A stretch of 16,007 bases of DNA from Xanthoparmelia taractica (lineage: Eukaryota > Ascomycota > Lecanoromycetes > Lecanorales > Parmeliaceae): assembly GCA_033085395.1 (NCBI GenBank), contig JANQBS010000530.1, forward strand, positions 1-16,007, written 5' to 3'. This document shows, piece by piece, positions 9,713 to 16,007 of the stretch. The notes under the pieces are model-generated. The model had not been told where the DNA came from, made no database searches, and worked only from the letters and a program-made list of their open reading frames with translations. Every line of letters starts with the position of its first letter. Position 1 is the stretch's first letter. The translations under genes and the position numbers were made by a program.

Positions 9713-9746
9713 TTAGTCGGCTCGCGCAGGAAGAGTCGTATCGCGC

Positions 9747-10322
9747 ATGGGAAAGTTCGCGTGTCTCATGCATGATGCTACTGCACGGCAGGACGGCGGT
9801 CACAAAAACAGGTTACAGCTGGCTATTTTCGAACTTATTGCACAGCGGCGTGCCCAGAAACAGCTCGTGATCTTCGGTCTGTGCCAAGACCAGCCATTTA
9901 TGGAAAAGGACGTTCCCGCGCATGCTGTATTATCAAGTTTGATTTCTCAGCTGCTGGGCGCCAATGCCTCAATCCTCCGGGACGACTCGCGATATCATGA
10001 GCTTAGTCGAAAATTCTCTGATCCAGATCGGCGTAAACACCAATCGAAAATTCCCTTCGCCGTCCTGCGTGAGATTCTGTGTCAGTTACCCAATGTGGAT
10101 ATTGTTTTAGATCGAGCGGACCGGATCAGAGGAGACGCTGACACTTTTATAAACTCACTAGTCTCACTAATCCAGGGTTCTAAAACCAGGATAAAGGTTT
10201 TTATAGTATCTTTATTAAATGGTTACGATCGTGTGGGAGGCAAGTTTTCTGAGGAGCTCCAAGAAAGGGTAGAGGAGGATCTAGGGTCCGAGCGGTTTTG
10301 GGACTTGGAGGCCAACCAGTAA
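9747..10322 (+). pseudogene. STAND/NACHT-type NTPase fragment lacking the P-loop
   Basis: An open frame of 191 residues without stops. It carries HAVLSSLISQLLGANASILR (59-78), the spacer YHELSRKFSDPD (83-94), KIPFAVLREILCQLP (101-115), a Walker B-like strand VDIVLDRADRI (117-127) and a following strand KTRIKVFIVSLLNG (146-159). This order (loading helix, Walker B with 'LDR.DRI', sensor-like strand) fits fungal STAND/NACHT-related NTPases, often linked to self/non-self recognition. The P-loop (GxxxxGKS/T) that should lie upstream is absent: the first 35 residues look unrelated and the fragment begins just beyond the broken AAA+ gene. It may be translated from ATG 9747, but it could not bind nucleotide normally. 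The end ERFWDLEANQ looks like a natural C-terminus. Confidence 0.6.
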
Positions 10323-10951
10323 TGAGTGAAACTAGCGCCATCTATCTGATCCAGAAGTCAGGTGACACAGAGCGGAGTCAGGTCGTCAGCTTATCTACAT
10401 CAGAGTTTCTAGAATAACCACGAGGTAGGGAATGAAGCTAAGCAGGGGAATATTGGAATGTTCTAGTTCGGTGAACAGTCTTGACCCTTTTTTATGCAAA
10501 TAGAAGCTCCTACAGGGTCGCTACTGATATTTCATATTCGACCTTTAAGACGTAGTGCTTTGCAGTTTCCTCCAGCTGTGGAGATCTACAACATCTCCGA
10601 ATTTAGCCGTATATGAAAACTTGTAAGAGACTTCTTTTGAGGTTGATCATAAATATGAGCCTCTTCTTAGCTGCAATAGAAACGTCTATAGAAGACCGTG
10701 GGCAATAGCTCTATCTTACCATTTCACGCATCTACCAGTCCACACAAGAGTCTTATAGGGTAATTAATTAGCAGGGAATGTCAGTGAGTGAGTAGCATAT
10801 AGTATAAATATGGTCTAGCAGATACAACCAGGATAACCCTAGCCCTAACTACCCAGCCCTTTTGCCCAATCCTAATCATAGCTATGGCGTGGTGTGAACG
10901 TCTAAATGATAGGTACGAACACTCTCATACGAGGGCCGCAATCAAACATCC
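10323..10951. other. intergenic, no supported gene
   Basis: About 630 bases between the NTPase fragment and the 3' end of the rhodopsin-like gene. No open frame of note. Contains the telomere-like CCCTAA cluster listed separately and several short A/T tracts; otherwise nothing seen. Confidence 0.5.
10835..10854 (-). repeat. short degenerate telomere-like repeat
   Basis: AACCCTAGCCCTAACTACCC contains two CCCTA units and one partial unit, close to the fungal telomeric (CCCTAA)n. Three imperfect units can arise by chance, so an interstitial telomere scar is only a possibility. Confidence 0.3.
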
Positions 10952-12368
10952 TCACCAGTGGTTGACCTTTTGGCTGCTTCCAGCCTGGTACTGCTGAGCC
11001 TCCTTTCGAGTAGTGAAACTTTTAGAGACTGGAGGTCTTCTTGGGATTTTGTCCAAACCGAGAAGTTCGTTACTTCCTGCTAGGTCGGGGCTCGTCCAGG
11101 CCTCTTCGTCCTCCTTTGGAGCGCGACGAGACAGAATTTTTGGGTTAGGCTCCTCAATAAGACGATTAAATTGAGCCTTCGCTGCGTGCTGATGGGTGGA
11201 TCCGCCGCTTTTCTTGTTAGAGGATCCGGCATTCGATGATCGGTGAAAGAGGTTCCCAAAAAGCGGACCTTGGTTGATTTTAACTCTACAGTCATTGGGA
11301 TAGAATATAAGAGAAAGTTTGCACTCACGCATGGTGGGAAGACTGGCAGAGGTGATCCCGACACTGCTTTCCAAGGTGGTCCAGACATACACGTCCACAA
11401 GATGCCATGTCGGATCACCGGTCGTGGAGTTCAGAGCAGCAAGTTTGCTAATACGAACGATGGAGGTAACACATACGCTGTGAAGGAGTTAGTCAGGTTC
11501 ATCGTGCGCCAGAAAGGGGGAGGCACGTGACTTACAATACCCCTAACAAAAATATCCCCGTCAGGGTGACTTTCTGAGCATTATTGGTATTCAAGCCCCA
11601 GACCATAGGGACGGGAAGGCAGAGAATCAAGACGTCGGTCGAGAAATTCAGCACACCAGTGACAATGCCGAAACTGGCTAGGTTGATGCACTCTGCCCCT
11701 TGAACCGTTCGGTCCCAGAAGGCGGATACAGGTCTGCATTGAAAGATGTTTGCCAAAGTAAGACTTAGCCATTGGCAAATGATGATTGCGGCGCCAATGT
11801 AAACAGCTAAGCGAAAGCGTCGGGAAGGAGAAAAGAGCCGATAATAGAGCAACAAGAGAGATGTTTTGGTCGCAGCGCCTATGGCTAGCCAGAGGGCAAG
11901 GTTCGCGATGGACGTCTTGACTTTGTCAATGTGAGAATTTGGCAAGCTGCTGACATAAATTACTGACCTTTTGAAAAGGAACGATAGTGGAAAGGACAGC
12001 GGGCAGATGTTGGCCCAATCCATACTTTGCCGCATTCAGGACACTAGTAATGTCCAGACCATAGAGGAGTATCTAGAGCAATTCTACACTTTAGCACTTC
12101 CACAATACTGCCGCTAAGCAGTGTCTCTTTTGAGCTCCAGGTGGGATTACAAGAAGATTGTAAGAGAGATAAGAAAGCTCACCAAAGCAAGGACGATGGT
12201 ATAATCGTCCCAGCCGAAAGAGGCTTTAGACATGTGCCTTGCTACACCCCGAAGTAGGACACTTCCAGTGGCAAGAGCGAAACCAACAGCAACAGCTACA
12301 TAAACAGGCTTTTTATTGGACGCCTCAAGATCAGATCGGGAGAACTGCGTTGACGGTTCAAAGGTCAT
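10952..12368 (-). CDS. fungal rhodopsin-like seven-transmembrane protein (PTH11/SAT4-like class)
   Basis: Five exons give about 383 residues: 12368-12183, 12072-11968, 11915-11536, 11477-11329 and 11283-10952. Introns are in phase. The best is 11535-11478 (GTAAGT to TTCACAG), joining LLGV-F-VCVTSIVR; others start GTGAGC, GTCAGT and GTGAGT. The last intron (11328-11284, 45 nt) is uncertain because it keeps frame and may be retained. Seven hydrophobic segments are readable: PVYVAVAVGFALATGSVLL; DDYTIVLALILLYGL; NLALWLAIGAATKTSLLLLY; LAVYIGAAIIICQWLSL; FGIVTGVLNFSTDVLILCLP; TLTGIFLLGVFVCVTSI; and VWTTLESSVGITSASLP. Family marks are GWDD before helix 2, KYGLG after it, 'FQCRPVSAFWD' with 'GAECIN' after helix 4, and 'DVLILCLPVPMVW'. 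This is the fungal rhodopsin domain of plasma-membrane proteins, several of which are implicated as PTH11-like receptors; ligand unknown. The C-terminal tail is polar and Ser/Lys-rich, as expected for a cytosolic tail. It appears intact. Confidence 0.85.
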
Positions 12369-14080
12369 ATTGTGAGATCCCTAATTAGAATAAGAATTGG
12401 AAGCTGTCGCAATCACTAAGAAAGTTAGTTTTGGGCAGCAGCGGAAGCTTGCTTTTTAATACAATGGAAAGTGCAAGAACGGTTCATCATGGCACAGCAA
12501 AACTTGATGTTACGGCGGATTTTGCATCTTCCTGCTGGTGGTGGTGTGTACGGAGATAAGACAGCCAATGAAAGCAATTGCCGAACTATGGAAATGTTCG
12601 GTTTCCTAATATGGATATGGCACAGACCCTACCGTCCTTTTACGGACATATGCATGTGCAGTTTCAGGCCCTGCATAGTCCAATCACGGCTTCATCAACC
12701 CTAGCTCAAGATCAAAATCGATTGCAGTCTGATTTGTCCTAGCATTCTAAGGCTATCCTTAAACCGAATATCTTCAAAACGTGAAGCTTGCGGCACGATA
12801 GGACAGGGTTCCTATGCACAGCTATTGGTTACTTAAATATCAATACTACTATAGGTCTAGAACGCATCGGTTAACTCGCTTGCCAGTTATTCTTGACTTC
12901 AAGTATACACATATTTGCTCCACGCGCAAGGTATGGAGGTACGCAGGTGATATAAAGATTACCGCAGCCTCCCTTGAATGTCGACTTGCTGTAGTCAGAC
13001 GGCTCTTGTGCGGCACTCTTGATATTGGCTGAGGGTCTGGACACGAGTCAAGCAGATGTAAGAACTCTGACCCTACTTTCGGAAATATGTCCCTCTACAG
13101 CAACGAAGGGGTCCGCGGACGGTTCAGAAGCACTTCTCTGCTTATATTGATAGGCGCAACCTCGACCGGGGTGGAACTGCGATGTTAGTGTCGGAGCCCT
13201 AGGATGTGCCGTACCTTCTATGCAGACCTCTTTTAAAGTACCGCGCTGATCTGATCGAGACTTGATCCCAGCAACGTGGCCAAAGATGCGGATTACCTCA
13301 CAATGATTCAATGATCCCTATGATAAGCTATCTTATCTACGTCCTTGTCTGCTAACAGGGAAATGCGATCGATACGGTCATAGTGACAAGTGTCCGAAAT
13401 TCAGTGCTCTTTCTCGGCACCTTATTTGTACCTGCCAACGAATTTGGGTACGTCGAATGGGGTTTACCTGGAATATTCATAAGCACGTTTCATCCGTCAG
13501 AAGGCTTGGACAAGAATACCCGCAACCAACGTGGCTTGCAGGATGTGGCTTTCGCCTGAAGATGAGGAGCTCCGAAGGCGCTTGATCTCCTAAGTAGTAC
13601 CTTCCATGTGCCGTGTCGTAATACACTTGCAAGTTTTGCTAATTTTGGGCCCCAAGCTACATCTACTGCGGTCAAGTGTACGGTCTGGACGCTGGCAGCG
13701 TCGGAAAGTGCGAGAGCACAGCCTCGCATAGATTATTCCCTGCATGACCAAGCCACCGAAGCCATGACATACTAGATCTTATTAGTGAGAACGTACGGCG
13801 CTGATATTTGCCTCATAACCAGTCTCGTCGGGCTTGACAGTCACGTTTCTTCTGCACCTCTTTTTAACGGAAACGCAGAGAAAAATAAGGTGCACACAAG
13901 GAAGTAGGCTATATACGGCATGGTATTATGTCCTCATCTACTTATTGCATCCGCTACCTTTTCCCTACTACCACGCAAAAAAGCTAAATCCATGCTGACA
14001 AAATTCATCTCTCTTCTTCAAGCCAGTCATTTTGGGTGTTCACTCAGCTTTGGCGCTAGTAATCCCCCATCTAATGCGAT
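12369..14080. other. 1.7-kb stretch with no supported gene
   Basis: Base composition is ordinary. Minus-strand open frames at 13048-13311 and 13490-13729 and plus-strand ones at 12471-12704 and 12814-13032 lack family motifs and splice continuity. A 92-codon plus frame at 13307-13585 without an ATG contains KCDRYGHSDKC, superficially like a zinc knuckle but with wrong spacing. The promoter of the rhodopsin-like gene should lie near 12370-12500 (minus-strand TATTAAAAA about 95 bp upstream of the ATG). Confidence 0.4.
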
Positions 14081-15086
14081 CTAACTCGCAAGAGATAGGA
14101 AATGAAGACCGAGGCCCTCCTCAACCTCCTTCGGATAAGTGAACTTATATATGTAATCGTCGGATAACGGAGGATCGCAGAAGTAGAAAGACGACCGTGA
14201 ACACGACCTGTCAACATGGCATGGTATCAACGTAGGAATGGTCAAATACGGCGACTGCGACGAAGGGCCTTTGAAGGATAAAGAGCATTCCCCTGACCAA
14301 CGCCCGTCGGACCAAGATTGACCTGTCCAACACTTTGGGGACCAACACTTATCGTCACTAATGCTACCTCTCAGATTGAGTAGAACCTTAAGCGAATGGG
14401 ACCCAAGGACCAGAATGCTGAGGCTGTCCAGACGCGATCGCAGTTGACGGAGCACATTTCCTGTATGACTATGGGGTTCGAAGTCCTGGATTTGGTAATT
14501 GCTTCCCAAAAGGTGGATAGAGAGGTCGCGAAGCAGCGGGCAGTGCCGCGCGAATTCCGAAATGTGCCGAAAAAGCACCATATCTGGAGCCCCAGAGCCC
14601 ACAATCTCCAAATCCAAGCTCACATTGACCATGAGATGCAGCTTGTAGCTAAAGCCCGGCATGGGCACTTCCCTTACAACCTCTGTGTTGGAAATATTGA
14701 GAGGAGGATGAAGGATTGATTGTTTCTATGGGTGTGAGAAGGCTACTTATAACCCTATTCAACACTCATGCGGGGTAGTCTTTCAACACAGTGCTGCAGC
14801 AATTCCAACACTCTGTCCCCCACTCACCGTTAGCGTCACAGAGTTGAACTATAGGGAGCCCTCCGGTTGTCAACGAACAATGAAATGTCTGGCTGGCGTA
14901 GAAGATGGAAAGGGCTTCCTGGACCTTTTGGCATGTGAACAAAATGTTGCAGTCGAATGTGTGTGTCAGCTTTTCGATCACCTTATCGTCATCGACACCC
15001 GTGCTACGGCGAAGAAGAAGGGGCGCGTCGGGTGACAGGAAGATGTAGTGGTATATTTTGAGGCGGACCTCAGTCGCGATGGTCAT
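14081..15086 (-). CDS. F-box/2EXR-like fungal protein, two exons
   Basis: Exon 1 is 15086-14828 and exon 2 is 14682-14081, giving about 286 residues. The intron (14827-14683, 145 nt) has donor GTGAGT and acceptor CACAG and restores phase exactly (AAC-GAG-GTT). A nearer acceptor at 14726 would run into a stop, so it is rejected. The N-terminus, MTIATEVRLKIYHYIFLSPD, is the 'LP.EVR..IY.YI' motif that opens F-box-like and 2EXR-type fungal proteins. It is followed by ILFTCQKVQEALSIFYASQT, the conserved 'C..V..EAL..FY' helix. Exon 2 adds GFSYKLHLMVNVSLDLEI, HCPLLRDLSIHLLG and LDSLSILVLGS, resembling the leucine-rich strands of this group. An in-frame stop at about 15150, with no ATG between, fixes the start. 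Members are common and mostly uncharacterised; some act in protein turnover. It is intact despite lying next to a RIP block. The exact subfamily is inference. Confidence 0.65.
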
Positions 15087-15166
15087 GAGAGTGAGGCCTT
15101 GGGGTTGAGGAGGGAAGCGGGAGTAGACCGGTCTCTGCCTATCCTATAGATGGTCATCGAATGCGG

Positions 15167-15238
15167 CCGCATCTGATAATACTCTCGACTGGCGTGGAGG
15201 CGCATCTAATAATGATTCTTTCCCGTTATCAGATGCGG
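15167..15238. repeat. CGCATCTRATAA inverted motif cluster
   Basis: CCGCATCTGATAA (15167-15179) has a perfect 13-bp inverted partner TTATCAGATGCGG (15226-15238). A third copy in the direct orientation, CGCATCTAATAAT, lies at 15201-15213, so 15200-15239 can itself fold into a hairpin. The cluster sits exactly where normal sequence gives way to the AT-rich block, so it could be the terminus or nested ends of a repeat element. Transposon family not identified. Confidence 0.75.
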
Positions 15239-15240
15239 TC

Positions 15241-16007
15241 ACTTTTTAATGAAATAAAAAATTCTAAAGAGTTCATTTTGTAGAGCTCGCTTTAGGCTAT
15301 CTAACGCGCTATCGCTTTCTAAGATGAATGGATAAAACTCATATAAAGATAAATTATTGAAATAAATTCAAAAGACGTGCCAAGACCAGGGTGCGGGTAC
15401 TCTCGAAGAGGTCTTGGCACGAAGTCCCATTTCATTCCTCGAGCTATATAATAAATATAATGTAGATTTATAAAAAAAAAGTTAGTTATTTAGATAAATA
15501 TTAACACTGGGAATTTCGAATTTTCTAAATCGAGCTAGATTTAAGCTAGTTAGTATTAGGTTGAATTTTTAAGACTAAGAGATAGTGGCGATATCTACTA
15601 GAAATTCATAAGGCTCGCTAAGTTCGATCTATCTAATACACTTCGGATCTCGAGATCGACGATAAACGAATTAGTCGCGTCTAACGCTTAATAACTACAT
15701 ATATTAAATCTTTTCTTAGATCTCTTTTTCTTTCTTTCTTAATAATTTTTTAATAATTAATATATTTATATTCTATTAAAATAATATATAAATAGAGAAT
15801 TAAGCATTTTCTAATATTAACTTTTTAATAGGTTATGAGCCCGGTTAGTCGAGTGGGAAAGTATACGAATCGGAAAGGTGTGGTATATTTAATGATATGG
15901 GATTAGTTTTTCGAATATTATATCGAAAGATATAGAATATCCCATACTCTCATTGGGTTTTTAATAAATATATTACGTAATATTTTTTTATATTCTAAAA
16001 ATACGTA
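15241..16007. other. second AT-rich RIP-like block, runs off the window
   Basis: From about 15241 the sequence becomes A/T-rich with sparse CpA and TpG, strongest after 15430, and stays so to the end. It has no open frame. It most likely is one end of another RIP-mutated repeat element. It contains the 12-bp-stem hairpin at 15376-15421 and a 14-bp palindrome ATATTACGTAATAT at 15970-15983. A GC-richer island at 15838-15885 contains TAGTCGAGTGG, which resembles a tRNA A box, but I find no matching B box. Confidence 0.7.
15376..15421. repeat. perfect 12-bp inverted repeat with 22-nt loop
   Basis: CGTGCCAAGACC (15376-15387) pairs perfectly with GGTCTTGGCACG (15410-15421) around a GC-rich 22-base loop. 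The hairpin is a GC island inside an AT-rich block, so it has escaped or postdates RIP. It could be a MITE-like remnant, a palindromic protein-binding site or a structured RNA. No poly-T tract follows closely enough to call a terminator. Confidence 0.85.

Noticed and set aside
11243..11530. 95-codon plus-strand open frame
   Set aside because: Antisense of exon 4 and introns of the rhodopsin-like gene.
13307..13585. Open plus frame with KCDRYGHSDKC, zinc-knuckle-like
   Set aside because: Spacing is wrong for CX2CX4HX4C, there is no ATG, and a 92-codon open frame is not rare by chance in this composition.
14466..14485. GGGGTTCGAAGTCC resembling a tRNA T-arm
   Set aside because: Lies inside exon 2 of the F-box-like gene with no A box or acceptor stem around it.
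14726..14827. Shorter intron (acceptor CATAG) for the right-hand F-box-like gene
   Set aside because: It leaves the downstream exon out of frame and runs into a stop; acceptor CACAG at 14683 keeps the long frame.
15838..15925. tRNA-like A box (TAGTCGAGTGG), possible SINE head
   Set aside because: No convincing B box at the right distance and no cloverleaf pairing; TTTTTCGAATATT is only a very distant candidate.

Overview
The window looks like accessory DNA of a filamentous ascomycete (Pezizomycotina). Genes are short and carry introns of about 45-145 nt with GTRNGY-type donors and CTRAY-like branch points. Recognisable families are fungal: an F-box-like protein, a fungal seven-helix rhodopsin-like membrane protein, a fungal AAA+ ATPase and a STAND/NACHT-type NTPase. 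Two long A/T-dominated blocks are nearly free of CpA and TpG, the signature of repeat-induced point mutation (RIP). Species cannot be fixed from sequence alone.

Layout. 94-735 (-) is an F-box-like protein whose 3' part changes frame near the window edge. 1826-3067 (+) is a four-exon gene of unknown family with a clear TATA/CT-rich promoter. Its best reading contains three stops, each explainable by one C-to-T change, so it is probably RIP-damaged. 3814-6753 is the main discovery: about 2.9 kb bounded by diverged ~150-bp inverted repeats that begin at TA dinucleotides, with an extremely AT-rich interior. It is best read as a RIP-destroyed cut-and-paste DNA transposon. 7243-7842 (-) is an intact single-exon SRPBCC/START-like protein.

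9083-10322 holds two broken NTPase genes whose truncated 5' ends face each other: the C-terminal half of an AAA+ ATPase on the minus strand (Walker B onward, one intron, two stops) and the C-terminal half of a STAND/NACHT-like NTPase on the plus strand. 10952-12368 (-) is a five-exon seven-transmembrane fungal rhodopsin-like protein, reconstructed here at about 383 residues. 14081-15086 (-) is a two-exon F-box/2EXR-like protein of about 286 residues. From about 15167 to the end the sequence holds GC-rich inverted motifs, a perfect 12-bp-stem hairpin and a second RIP block.

The genes do not form a pathway or operon. The picture is a repeat-flanked compartment in which a few genes (SRPBCC, rhodopsin-like, the right-hand F-box-like) are intact while neighbours are decayed or rearranged. 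I found no convincing tRNA, rRNA, CRISPR array or biosynthetic cluster.
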